64,000 nt of DNA, taken from Didymella arachidicola (Eukaryota; Ascomycota; Dothideomycetes; Pleosporales; Didymellaceae). The stretch covers positions 496,001 to 560,000 of the forward strand of contig CM049986.1 of NCBI GenBank assembly GCA_016630955.3, written 5' to 3'. Shown here piece after piece: positions 1 to 10,103 of this stretch. A model generated the notes under the pieces. It did not search any database and was not told where the DNA came from. It saw only the letters and a program-made list of their open reading frames with translations. A program made the translations under genes and the position numbers. Position 1 is the stretch's first letter, and every line of letters begins with the position of its first letter.

Positions 1-2
1 TT

Positions 3-155
3 CCTCTTGAGAAATACCCGCATCTCAGGCGATGGATGACAGAAGGAATGGAGCAGCTCGATAGTTGGAAGAAGACACAAGGACCTGTTGATAAAGCACT
101 CCTGCCCAACGGCTTTCCCGAAAGGAAGGGCAACGGACAATCCAAGAGCGCATAA
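3..155 (+). CDS. 3' end of a glutathione S-transferase-like gene (partial)
   Basis: This frame is open from the window edge and ends at TAA 153-155, giving about 50 C-terminal residues; the rest lies outside the window. It contains a 'YPHLRRWM' block followed by a Trp/Lys-rich helix, which resembles the end of the all-alpha C-terminal domain of fungal glutathione S-transferases. GSTs conjugate glutathione to electrophiles in the cytosol, and fungal copies often sit in secondary-metabolite or detoxification loci. That would suit the decayed oxygenase-type gene just downstream. The assignment rests on a short stretch and is tentative; it could be the tail of another helical protein. Confidence 0.35.
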   Translation, partial: PLEKYPHLRRWMTEGMEQLDSWKKTQGPVDKALLPNGFPERKGNGQSKSA

Positions 156-221
156 CCTGATGTAAGTACTACCGTCAACTACACCCAAGAATTAGATCAG
201 CTTACAGCGCTCTAATTCTAA

Positions 222-1009
222 GAGACCGGGAAAGCTAAGTGCATCCATGAGCCAGGTGACTCGCCAGTAGAGATTTCGGTCTCAGACTGCTGGCCGCGCG
301 CCAACAATTTCACGCTCGATGACTACGGCTTTGCACTGCACAACTTTCATGCTAAGCACGATGGGTAGGAGGACGATCAGGCTGTGTGCGATCATTCCTA
401 CCCCGAGGTCGTTGACTTCCTGAAGAAAGAGCTGGGCGCAAAGCGTGTCCTTGTCTTCGATCACACAATTCGCATGGAATCAAATGCCCAAAAGGCGCTT
501 ACAGACGAGAGGAATACATCTCAACGCTCTCCAGTCATGCTTGTACACTGCGATTACACGGCTAAGGCAGGACCTCTGCGCGTGCAACAGCTACTCGGCG
601 ATGAAGCTGAGGATCTGCTCAAGCGCCGCGTAGCATTCATTAATATATGGAAGCCGATAAACCGCGTTGTCGAAGAGCGTCCTGTCGTGATGTGCGATGT
701 ATAGTCTTGCGAGGACAGCGACTTTTTCAAGCTGCATCTGAGATATCGTGAACGCAGCGGAGAGGATTACGTGATGATGCATTCGTCCAAACACAAGTGG
801 TGCTACTTTCCGAAGATGACTCCAGAGCAAGTCATCCTTTTGAAAGTAAGGATCGAGGATCGTACTACACTGACAGAACGCAACAGACATATGAATCTTC
901 CCCCGATGTTGCTCGCTTCGTGGGGCATACCGCATTCAAAGACCCAACAAGTCCACCCGATGCATCGCTCCGTGAGAGTGTCGAGATCCGCACAATCTGT
1001 TGCTACTAG
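222..1009 (+). pseudogene. Broken CmcJ/AsaB-type hydroxylase/desaturase-like gene
   Basis: The reading frame resembles fungal CmcJ-like (AsaB / GA4-desaturase-like) proteins, which are common in secondary-metabolite clusters. Landmarks in order are 'FTLDDYGFAL', 'SYPEVVDFLKKEL', 'VLVFDHTIR', 'VHCDYTAKAG', 'FINIWKPINRVVEERP', 'KWCYFPKMTPEQ', 'GHTAFKDPTSPPDA' and 'RESVEIRT' before TAG 1007-1009. A probable 41-bp intron (846-886, GTAAGG...CTGAC...CAG) joins the last two blocks in frame. The gene is broken by in-frame stops at 366-368 and 702-704, neither of which a normal-sized intron removes. No in-frame ATG is visible; the frame opens after a stop at 219-221. Similarity is from memory of the family. 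Disruption is seen directly, provided the assembly is right here. Confidence 0.7.
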
Positions 1010-2135
1010 AGTGATGTCTAGTCTCTTCGTTTATCGCCAATATCAATCTTCACTGTTCGTATCTGCTGCGTCACAATCGTGGAGTCAGTCTTGAGCATTC
1101 CAGTCGAACGTTTGACTTGATACATGAAATGCTATGAACATCTTGCAAGAAAGGCTACATGCAGCAGTAAGCATTGTTGCCATTTCGATCTGACTGCTCT
1201 GGAACAGCGTATTCCTGTTTTCGCTTTAAAACATCTTTGGCCGTGACGATGCTACAGCACCGGCATTTGCCTGTGATCACATTCGTAGAGCACGCTTGAT
1301 CATTGTACATCTGCAAACACATACATCACTGGCCAAGCTTACAGGTACCGCAGATGCAGGGACCTCCAGGAGGACCTGGCTGCCCACAGCTCCTTGCAAA
1401 TTGGTACCCAGAGCTCTACCCTTTGCACCTGGGTTTCCTGTCGATTATTGGTTATTTGCACAGCCCTGGTCCGCACATGCCTCCTATCACGAGCGAAACA
1501 CGATATCACGGAGATGACGAGTATCAGACGTGATCGACCGAAGCGCTGTTGTCACAACCACATTTTTGCTCAATTCATGGCCCGGGATCACCGCAGTCAC
1601 CGGATCGATTGGGACTACAGGACACTATGTTCATGAGCCTCAGCTGGACCGTGTCCTCCTGGAAGAGTGGATTGTGAGACCAGAAGAAGACTGCTCCTGA
1701 TCTGCGAAGGGGCAGGCTTCTTGGAGAAAACACACGTCCGAGAGTGTATTGCGAGGGGTATTCTGTCATTCGTATTGGAAGATAACGTCCAGTGTCGACT
1801 CACGTGTTACCCTCCTCGCCGCCACTGCCGCAGAATTGTCAATTGACTATACATGTGCACTCAGAAAATCAGAAGGCTTTGGCCACATCTGGAAGAGGGT
1901 CTCGGAAGTCTTGAAAACCGAGCTGTCTCAAGGCGCCCGAGCGAGCTACATGCATGCATTGTACAGTACCAAAGGATTTCACAAATACTGGTTCAAGCAG
2001 GCGAAGCCAAATGCTCGAGCATCAATTACCTATGTTCAGAGAAATTACAGATGGTATATAGCGATCGCAACAACAATTCATCGCTAAGGGAAAAGCGATA
2101 CTCCCAAATCATAACGCCAAGAAATATGCAACACC
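1010..2135. other. Gene-free interval
   Basis: Only short open frames occur on both strands, the largest about 110-120 codons at 1749-2221. None shows a recognisable motif, protein-like composition or splice structure. It includes the 3' flank of the pseudogene and the downstream region of the minus-strand rhodopsin-domain gene. Confidence 0.6.
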
Positions 2136-3519
2136 TCATTTGGCTTGCCCTAGGACGTGTATCGGTTCCGCCTCCACGAACTCGCTCTCTCCCTTACTGT
2201 GCCCCGTATTGGCCCTGCTAGCTCTAGCAGTAAGTGTTGGTTCATAATCGTCATGATCAATGTTCTCCCTGGAATCAATACTCCCTAACGGCTTCATACC
2301 GTAAACGTCCTCCCCCCTAGGGCCTGGCTGTGGCCTCTCCGTTATGACAACGTCATGCGCTTCCTCGACGGTTTTCGAAGACAACCCAAAATTGAAGCCG
2401 CCGGCGGATGATCGTTGATTGGATGCTGTAGTACGTGATCCAAACTGTTTCGTATTCGTTGGCACATATGGTACGTAACTTTCGTCGTAGGTGCCGTAGT
2501 CAGAATTGAATGATGGGAAGAGCATACGGAAGAGGCCCTTGGTAGCTGGCGCACATGCAGTGATAATGTGGATGGCCGGCTCGGCGACGGAGATGACAAC
2601 GCCGATATCCCATGTGCGGTCGAGGTTGGTTGGCGCAAAGCGGTAGTAGTATACAATGAATCGACCGACCGATACTCCTGTAGCGCTACAGAGGTGTAAG
2701 TATAGATGAGACGCGACTGAAGTGAACAGACTTACACCCAACCCAGGCTCATGACGAGCACGACCAACGTCTTGGTCTTGGCGCTCATCTGCAGATTCCA
2801 AACCATAATACTGGGGATAGGTATGATGATAAGGTCCATAAGGATGCTGAGAGCGCAACTTGCGAGCACAAAAGTACGAGATTGAATGCATGTTCCACCT
2901 ATGACCGTGACGTTACCTTTGGCATCGTACTGATCCATCTCAGGACGAAGCCATGTGTATTGTACAGGGTTGCACTGCAGAGTATTTGCCAGTGAGGCTG
3001 CGACAGTGTAGCCAACGTTCAGCCAGACTTTAGAAGTGGATATCAGCATCATAGTCAGACTGGACAGCACATCATCAGAGACTTACAAACAATGTGTAGT
3101 GTGTATCGTATCCTTCGACGATGGTCCTTCATCCGGAACAGGAATAAGATGATACTTGCTCTAATAGCACACATCAACGGATGATAGATCATTTGCACCG
3201 CAAAGCTCCACTTCAACGCGGTGATCTTTTCCGCGATCGTCTGCTTAGGGAGATCATAGACGTGATACCCAGTGCCGCTTGCTAGGACATCTATGCGAGT
3301 CAGTATGCGGAAGAATTGATCTTCTACAAGATACGTACATTTGTAGATAGTCAAGGTTTGGCCGAGCAACAGCAGTGTCGACAATAAGATCAGATGGTCG
3401 TCCCACCCGAAGTTGCGACTGAGGTACCTCGAGTATGTCCGCAATACGACAAAGATTGTGGAAATTACCGGGAACGCGCATATCATTGCGAGTGCCTCAT
3501 TTTGACGGCTTTCCACCAT
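2136..3519 (-). CDS. Fungal rhodopsin-domain (PTH11/SAT4-like) integral membrane protein
   Basis: The model has four exons: 3519-3339, 3290-3087, 3027-2736 and 2685-2136. The introns are 48, 59 and 50 bp and the protein is 408 aa. The N-terminal ~270 residues form seven hydrophobic segments typical of the fungal rhodopsin domain, with markers 'FVVLRTYSRYLSRNFGWDDHLILL', split here by the usual 'WDDH' loop motif, then 'GYHVYDLP', 'IILFLFRM', 'CNPVQYTW' and 'FVLASCALSILMDLIIIPIPS'. The C-terminal ~140 residues are hydrophilic, Ser/Thr- and acid-rich and probably cytosolic. Members are GPCR-like plasma-membrane proteins of mostly unknown ligand; some lie near secondary-metabolite genes. The first intron is a multiple of three, so retention would insert 16 residues without a stop. 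The start is the first ATG before the first membrane segment. Confidence 0.85.
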
Positions 3520-4950
3520 TCTGGAGATGATCTGTGGAAAGACCGGTGCTCAAAGGCCAGTGAATGCGCAATTGAACTCGACAGTGAGTGACATGTGGGC
3601 ACAAGTCGTTACACTTGCCCAACGACGGATTTGACGAGGAACCGGCTTCTCACCAAAGTGATGTACAGCTACTGAGGTATACCGCTCGAGCTAGGTCAAT
3701 TGTTAGTGGCGGCTTCTCTCCGTCGGTAATTGTACGCTCTCACCTCTGTCACTCTGTACCTCCGCCTCAATTGACCGTGAGGGCTTGCAATGAGAATCCT
3801 ACGCACTGGTGGGCTACGCCATGGTAGCAACAGTTGGAGAATTACCCCTGCACCCTAGGCAAAACGGCGACTTTTCGGTCGCGACGCGGCCATTTGCGGG
3901 AGTCCCACCCTCTCGATACATACCCTTCAGGGATACCAGCAGCGCTTTGGGCTTGGTGAGGCTGGTGAAAGGCTGTCTAGGCAGTGCAAGTGTTGATCCG
4001 TCAACCGCCATCCTTGGCTAACCTGTCAGAGGACGGCAGCGACGACTCAGGGTCAGCTGGAGAAGGTCGAGCCGCGTCGAAAAGAGGTCAGAGCGGTAAA
4101 CAAACTCTTGTCACCATCTGATTGCGCAGCTGAGATTTCTCATGAGCCCGGTCAATGATGCCCAAGGCTCGTGGTTTGTGGCTTTGAGGCAGGTGGTAGC
4201 TGGAGGTGTTGGGCCCAGGTACGGGCCGCGGGGTTGAACTTCGGCGATCACCAGCAAACCCTGAAGACGTGCAGCCACGAAAGCTTCTTCCTCCCCGGCA
4301 GTGTGTATCACTGCCCATCATTTCCGTGTAGGGTTCGAAGCGCAACACCTCCCAATATTGTGAGCATGAACTTCGCAACGTCGCGATGAAAAGCACTGTG
4401 TTCGCCCGTTTGATATTGGCATCCTCGCATGATCCCTAACGCTCGCCCTGATGAACGTGCCCTGTCACTTTCGGAAGACTGGTTTCTGAAGCCTCACTAG
4501 TCAAATACGTCGATGATCCTCGACGCACGAGTCAACGAACCATCACTCTTAACCTTTTCCGTGACCAGGCCGACCGCGGGGAACATTTGCCGTGCCCTGA
4601 CTTCCCTTGGCTGTGCACCTTCATGGGCCCTCCAATTCGAGCTTACTCGCGTTCTGCTAAGATCGTCTGTCACGTAGAGTGACACGCAGGCCGTCGAATC
4701 AGCTTACGAGATGCCGAGGGTGGGCCATTCGTACAGCAATTTGCCATTCAGTGCCCCTTAAGTGAGTGGACAGAACGATGGCCGGTCCTTCTTGTCGTCA
4801 CTGCCAAACGGTGCGGGTAGCGGGCACTTGCAAAGATATCCGGAGCCGTCACGCTGGTAAGAGAACAGAGTTCAGCACCTGTCGATCGACTATCAGGCTA
4901 ATGAAACATTTGCCAGATACTGCTGATCTCGACCCAGACGAGACACCATC
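3520..4950. other. Intergenic region upstream of two divergent genes
   Basis: This 1.4 kb separates the rhodopsin-domain gene from the FAD oxidase, which are transcribed away from each other, so it holds both promoters. Only short unsupported open frames are present. I see no repeat or RNA gene. Confidence 0.6.
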
Positions 4951-6868
4951 ATGGCTCCATCTACGATCTGGTTCACGGCTCTCTTGGCTGCGACAACAAC
5001 CGCTTCGCCGTTGCTGAACGGCCGAGACCTCAACGTCCTTGTGGAGGCCGATCTCGACGGTGTCGCTTCGTCTGTCAAGAATCTCTTCCTCAAAGGCTCC
5101 AACACTACGATCCCCAGGAACCAGACCCGCTGCAAGGTCTACCCAGGGGATGCTGAATGGCCGTCGGACGAGGCGTGGTCCCAGCTCAATGAGCTGACTG
5201 GCAACCGTCTGCTCTCGAGACCTACACCTCTTGCTGCAGTCTGCTACCCTGCCCATCCAGATTACGATGCTGAGCAGTGCGCCACCTACTCGGCAACATG
5301 GACCCAGTCATACACGCACATGCATGACCCGATTGAAATGATGTCTCCAGTCGCACAAGGTATGACTTGCACGCCGCCAGTCATCTTTGACAGTCACAAT
5401 TGCACCCGTGGCGGATTCCCTGCCTACGTTGTTAATGCCACTGAGCCGAAACACGTTCAGCTCGCCGTCAACTTTGCTAGGAATTCAGGCGTCAGACTTG
5501 TGATCAAGAACACCGGCCATGACTTCCTTGGTAAGAGCGGTGGCAAAGACGCTCTCAGCATCTGGACACACTACATGAAGGACATTGAGTACATTGAGGA
5601 ATTCACCGACGAGAAGCTTGGCTACACTGGACCGGCGTTTAAAGCTGGAACTGGTGTTCAGGCTTTCGAAATCTACAAGGCTGCAGACGAGAAGGGCCGC
5701 GTTGTCGTTGGTGGAGAAGGGGAGACCGTTGGCGTTATGGGAGGAGTAAGCTCACCCTTTTTAGCCTTCATCGTCCAGAGCTAACACGTATCAGTACATC
5801 CAGGGAGGCGGCCACTCACCGCTGACTGGACTCTACGGCACCGGTGCGGACAACGTGCTTGCTTTTGAAGTCGTCACTGCCGATGGCGAATTCGTCGTCG
5901 CCAACTCGACCTCGCACACCGACCTCTTCTGGGCACTCCGCGGCGGAGGCGGCAGCACCTTTGGCGTCGCAACTTCCGTCACCGTCAAAGCCCACCCCGA
6001 CATGCCCGTCACCGCATCCCGCTTCAGCTTCTCCTCAGCGCAAACCAGCAACGAAACCTTCTGGTCCGCAATCCGCTCCTACCTCGACATCAACATCCAA
6101 AACGCCGACGCAGGAACGTACACGTACTGGATGATCATTCCCTCCAACTCGACCTTCACCTTCCAATTCTCCCCCTTCTTCGCCCCTAACAAAACCCTCG
6201 CCGAAGCCACCGCCCTCCTCAAACCCTGGTTCACCAAACTCGACAGCCTAAACATAACCTACGCGCCCAACCTCACTTACTTCGACACGTACTACTCGGC
6301 CTGGCGCTCCTCGTTCCCGCTGGAATCCGTGCAAAAGGCCAACGTAGCAACCGGCTCGCGCCTCTTCCCGCGGACAAACTTTGAAACAGCAGAGAAACGA
6401 CAGGAACTATACTCGCACATTCGCGCCTCGAGCGAAAAGGGCCGCGTCCAAGTCCACTTCAACATGCAAGCCAAATCCGGCGCCGACAACGCAGTGAACC
6501 CCGCCTGGCGGCCCCTCGTATCCTTTTCGATGCAATCCGTGCGCTGGCCGCTGAACAGCACGGCGGCGCAGATTCTGAGCATCAGAAACGCGTTCCAGGA
6601 CGTCGACATGCAGGCCTGGCGCGATATCTCGCCGGGGGCCGGCGGGTATTTGGCCGAGGCGGATCGGTTGGAGCGCGGGTTTGGCCAGGCGTTTTGGGGG
6701 GATAAGTATGCGCGCTTGCTGGAGCTGAAAGCCAAGCTGGATCCCCAGGATGTGTTTTTCGCGACGACAGCCGTGGGGAGCGAGAGGTGGCGGGTGGAGA
6801 GTGTGGATGGGTTGCCGAACGAGAATGGCAAGTTGTGTCGGGTGGGTGGAGTAGGAGATGGTAATTAG
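4951..6868 (+). CDS. Secreted FAD-linked oxidoreductase (berberine-bridge-enzyme type)
   Basis: There are two exons, 4951-5745 and 5795-6868, with a 49-bp intron; the protein is 622 aa. A hydrophobic signal peptide covers about residues 1-20 and N-glycosylation sequons are frequent (NTT, NQT, NCT, NAT), so it is probably secreted. The central part is a FAD_binding_4 (PCMH-type) domain: 'VRLVIKNTGHDFLGKSGG' carries the His expected to bind FAD covalently, and 'YIQGGGHSPLTGLYG' spans the splice junction. A second FAD-contact block is 'LFWALRGGGGSTFGV'. The C-terminal BBE domain ends with 'FWGDKYARLLELKAKLDPQDVF'. Such enzymes oxidise alcohols, sugars or alkaloid-like substrates with O2. The substrate cannot be read from sequence. 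A role in the accessory locus at 0-7 kb is conjecture. Confidence 0.93.
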
Positions 6869-7506
6869 CTGTGGGATATTTCTTGTTTCAATCTACAGTC
6901 TTGCTACAAAACCACCTTTGACGTGTTCTACTGTTTCCTGTCACTGCATGGTGATGCTACGACTCTCTGTTATCCTGATTCTGGCCGGTATGATGTTGTT
7001 GGTCGGGCGTGTGTTGATGCCCGTAGGACCCTGAATTCATCACACGATTCGCTGTGCTTGAGAGGAGGCTCGATACTTGCACCCGACCACTCCGAGTTTG
7101 CCCTTGGCAAGGAAAAAAAAACGTATCAGCTGCCAATCAAACATTCGAGCTTAAGAGCAAAGGTGTGGTACATAGGCTGGTGATGTGGTGTGGAGAAGAG
7201 GAGAAGTGGCACGATCCACACTTGGCATTGAAAAGCTCATCACACGAATACTTTTCAAATCAAAACAACACTACCACCCGCAATTTCCTTCCTCTTCCAA
7301 CATCGTGCTTCCCCCTCCCCAAAGACCTCGAATTCCGCTTATGTAGATTGATATCGAATGATACTTTTAGCACCTCTGCTTTTCCACAGGAGCGCTCCGC
7401 CAATGATTTCGAAACGAGGAATAGAACGCCGGCTCCAGACCCAAGAATATACACAAAAAGGCAATGTACAAGTAAAGAAGCGCTCAGATGCTATCCCAGG
7501 GAAGAG
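6869..7506. other. Interval between two convergent genes
   Basis: The 3' flanks of the FAD oxidase and of ILV2 meet here. Only spurious short frames are visible and no structured terminator or RNA is evident. Confidence 0.6.
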
Positions 7507-9753
7507 TTAGCGGCCCGATCGCTCCTTGGTCTGCGCTCTGCGCTTCTTCTGGGTTTCTGGTTCGGTTAGCATGTGTTGAGTATTTTACAAAAAAAAAAAA
7601 AAAAAGAAGGGGGACGTACCTTCGTCGTAGACCAGGAACTCGTGCAGCGCGCTTCCGGTGGGGACCATGGGCAGGACGGGAACCTTTTGGTCGGTGACGA
7701 CCTCGAGGAGGGCCGGGCCGTCGGATTCGATGAGCCACTTGAGGCTGTCCTCGAGGTCCTCAATTTTGACGCAGCGGCGGGCCTGGACGCCCATTGCGTC
7801 GCCGAGCTTGACGAAGTCGGCGTTGCGCTGATGTGTGTGGGAGAAGCGGTCTTCGAAGAAGAGGGTTTGCCACTGCGTGACCATGCCCTGCTCCTCGTTG
7901 TTCAGGACGATGACCTTGCAGCCAATGTTGAACTCGGCGGCGGTGGACAGCTCGGTCAGCGTCATGGAGAAGGACGAGTCGCCGTCGATGTCGATGACGA
8001 GGCAGTCGGGGCGGGCGACCTTGGCGCCGATGGCTGCGGGCAGACCGTAGCCCATGGTACCGAGGCCTCCGGAGGTGATCATGGTGCGAGGGTGTGTCCA
8101 CCTGAAGTGCTGTGCAGCCCACATCTGGTGCTGTCCGACACCTGTTGTGATGATGGTCTTATCCTTCATGTGTGCGGTCAAGTCGGACAGCTTCTCGACG
8201 ACCGTCTGGGGCTTGATCATGCCGTTTTCGCCCTCCTTCTCGTACGCCCAGGGGAAGCGCTTCTTCCAGTCGGCAATCTGAGCGAACCACTCTGGCCTGT
8301 CCTTGACGATGTTGACCAGAGGCAGCATCTGGGTCAGGCTGGAGCCGACATCGCCGGCCACGGCCTCGGTGGCCTGGATGACCTTGTTGATGTTCTTGGG
8401 CATAATCTCAAAGTGGACGATGCCACCACGGCCCTCTGCGGCGGCAGCCTTGGCGGCAGGCGCAAACTTGGCCACAGCTCCGGTGATGCGGTCGTCGAAA
8501 CGCGCACCAAGAGCCAGGATCAGGTCGGCCTCCTGCATGGCCATGTTGGCGTAGGCCGAGCCGTGCATACCAAGCATGTGCAGAGACTTGGGGTCCAGCT
8601 CGTCGAAGCCACCGAGGCCCTGGAGGGTGGTAGTCACGGGGATGTTGGCCTTGTCGGAAAGCTCCCTGAGGAGCTCGGGACCGTTGGGCGTCTGGAGGAT
8701 ACCCTGTCCGGCGTAGATGACGGGCTTCTTGGCAATGTTGATCAGGTCAGCAGCTTTCCTGATGGAAGCGTCGAGCTGCTTCTTGGAGACCTCGCGCGCG
8801 GCCAGAGTTGCGGCGCTTGTGGAGGGAGGGAGGGTGCTGGAGATGGGGATGGGGCGGTTGAGGGTACCGCCGGTGACGTCCTTTGGCAGGTCGACAAGAA
8901 CAGGACCGGGGCGGCCGCTGGTGGCGATCTCAAAGGCCTCGTTGATCCTCTTGGGCAGCTCGGCGATGTTCTTGACCATGACGTTCCACTTTGTGCATGC
9001 GCGTGTGATGCCGACGGTGTCGGCCTCCTGGAAGGCGTCGGAGCCGATCATGTTGGTGACGACCTGGCCGGAGAAGACGACCATGGGTGTTCCGTCCATG
9101 AGGGCGTCCTGCATGGGTGTGACGACGTTGGTGGCGCCGGGCCCGGAGGTGACGAGGACGACACCGGGCTTGCCGCTGGCACGGGCATAGCCCTCAGCCA
9201 TGTGGCCGGCGCCCTGCTCGTGTCTGGGCAGGATGAAGTCGAAGTGGGGGGACTGGTAGATGGCGTCGAAGACGGGGAGGATGGCGCCTCCGGGGTAGCC
9301 GACTGGTCATGTCAGTGATGAGCTCTTTGTTCCCCTGCATGAGTACATGTGGTTGTTCTCGTGCAAGAGTAGCATGGTCGGCGTACAAATGTGCTTGACG
9401 CCCTGGCGCAGCATCATCTCGTGGAAGATCTGGCCGCCCGTCATGCCGACGAACGAGTGGTCCATCTCGGGGGCGCGGTAGGGCTTCAATGGCTGCACGC
9501 TGCCGTGGTCCTCGCGGTTGAAGGCCGGCGCTGGGCGGGCGCGCGCCTGCGACTGCGAGGCGGCGGCGGCGGCGGCGGCGGCGGTGCTCTGTGTGCGGAC
9601 ATCTTCCCTGACGACCTTTGTGGCCGCGGCGTGGGATGGGCGGGTCAGCGGCGAGGAGTGCGCTCGCACGGCCGAGGTGGAAAAAGCGCAAGTGCGAGTG
9701 CGGGTGCGGGTGCTCTGGAGGGCCGCGAGGGCGCGGGTCCGTGACTGCTGCAT
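7507..9753 (-). CDS. ILV2: Acetolactate synthase catalytic subunit, mitochondrial
   Basis: The enzyme condenses pyruvate (or pyruvate and 2-ketobutyrate) to acetohydroxy acids, the first common step of Val/Ile/Leu synthesis, in mitochondria with TPP, Mg and FAD. Exons are 9753-9387, 9302-7620 and 7556-7507 (introns 84 and 63 bp), giving 699 aa. The Arg/Ser/Ala-rich N-terminus is a transit peptide with a poly-Ala run. 'GYPGGAILPVFDAIY' straddles the first junction and 'RHEQGAGHMAEGYARA' holds the catalytic Glu. 'GDSSFSMTLTELSTAAEF...LNNEEQGM' is the TPP/Mg motif. The last exon is only 50 nt and encodes a basic tail (ETQKKRRAQTKERSGR), as in other fungal ILV2. The start at 9753 was chosen because residues from there look like a presequence; an in-frame ATG-less extension lies upstream. 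A Gcn4/CpcA-like site lies in the promoter. Confidence 0.96.
7589..7605. repeat. 17-bp poly(A) run inside ILV2 intron 2
   Basis: Seventeen A residues on the plus strand read as poly(T) on the ILV2 sense strand, in the last intron (7557-7619). It may act as a polypyrimidine/U-rich stretch between donor and branch site, and will be length-variable. Confidence 0.9.
9559..9584. repeat. GGC trinucleotide repeat coding poly-Ala in ILV2
   Basis: Eight GGC units plus a partial one encode a run of Ala between the ILV2 transit peptide and the mature enzyme. It is probably a length-variable linker. Confidence 0.9.
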
Positions 9754-10103
9754 GGCGAGGGCACTGGCTGGGGCAATCGCTGCAAAGACACAACGACTGG
9801 GGTGCAGGTGCGGCGGGGAGCGAGGAGGAGGTGAAGGGCACAAAACCCACAAAGTTTGCGGTCAAAGAGTCACTGCCGCCTCCAGACTAAAAGGCCCGGC
9901 CGCCAGGCGAGGCATTCGGGATGACGTTGGTTCTGATTGGCCGCAGCCGTGGCTGTTGCGCCCTGGGAGCGACGTCGGAGGGCGCCCGGTGTGGGGAAGC
10001 CGATGCTCGCTGGCCGCCCTGGACTGGACGGTGGTAGGCAGGCTGGCCCTAAACGCCTAACCCCGACAGACACGGCGCCCGACGCAACCACGATGCGACG
10101 ACC
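9754..10103. promoter_or_regulatory. Bidirectional promoter between ILV2 and the TRAPPC12-like gene
   Basis: The two start codons face away from each other across 350 bp, so the interval must hold both promoters. It contains an ATTGG (inverted CCAAT) at 9936-9940 and the TGACTC-type site listed separately. No clear TATA box was seen. Confidence 0.7.
9866..9872 (-). promoter_or_regulatory. Near-consensus Gcn4/CpcA (TGACTC) site upstream of ILV2
   Basis: The minus strand reads TGACTCT, one base from the TGASTCA consensus of the general amino-acid-control activator, 113 bp upstream of the ILV2 ATG. Gcn4/CpcA control of branched-chain amino-acid genes is established in fungi. That this particular site works is an inference, since a 6-base match is common by chance. 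Confidence 0.35.

Noticed and set aside
846..886. Apparent frameshift in the CmcJ-like pseudogene
   Set aside because: The frame change is explained by a 41-bp intron with GTAAGG donor, CTGAC branch site and CAG acceptor, so only the two stops count as disruptions.
1749..2221. Two overlapping plus-strand frames of 112 and 122 codons
   Set aside because: No recognisable motif, and they overlap each other in different frames; treated as chance.
7573..9318. 581-codon open frame on the plus strand across ILV2
   Set aside because: It is the antisense shadow of the acetolactate synthase coding sequence; its Gly/Asp/Val-rich composition is that of reverse-read codons and it shows no domain.
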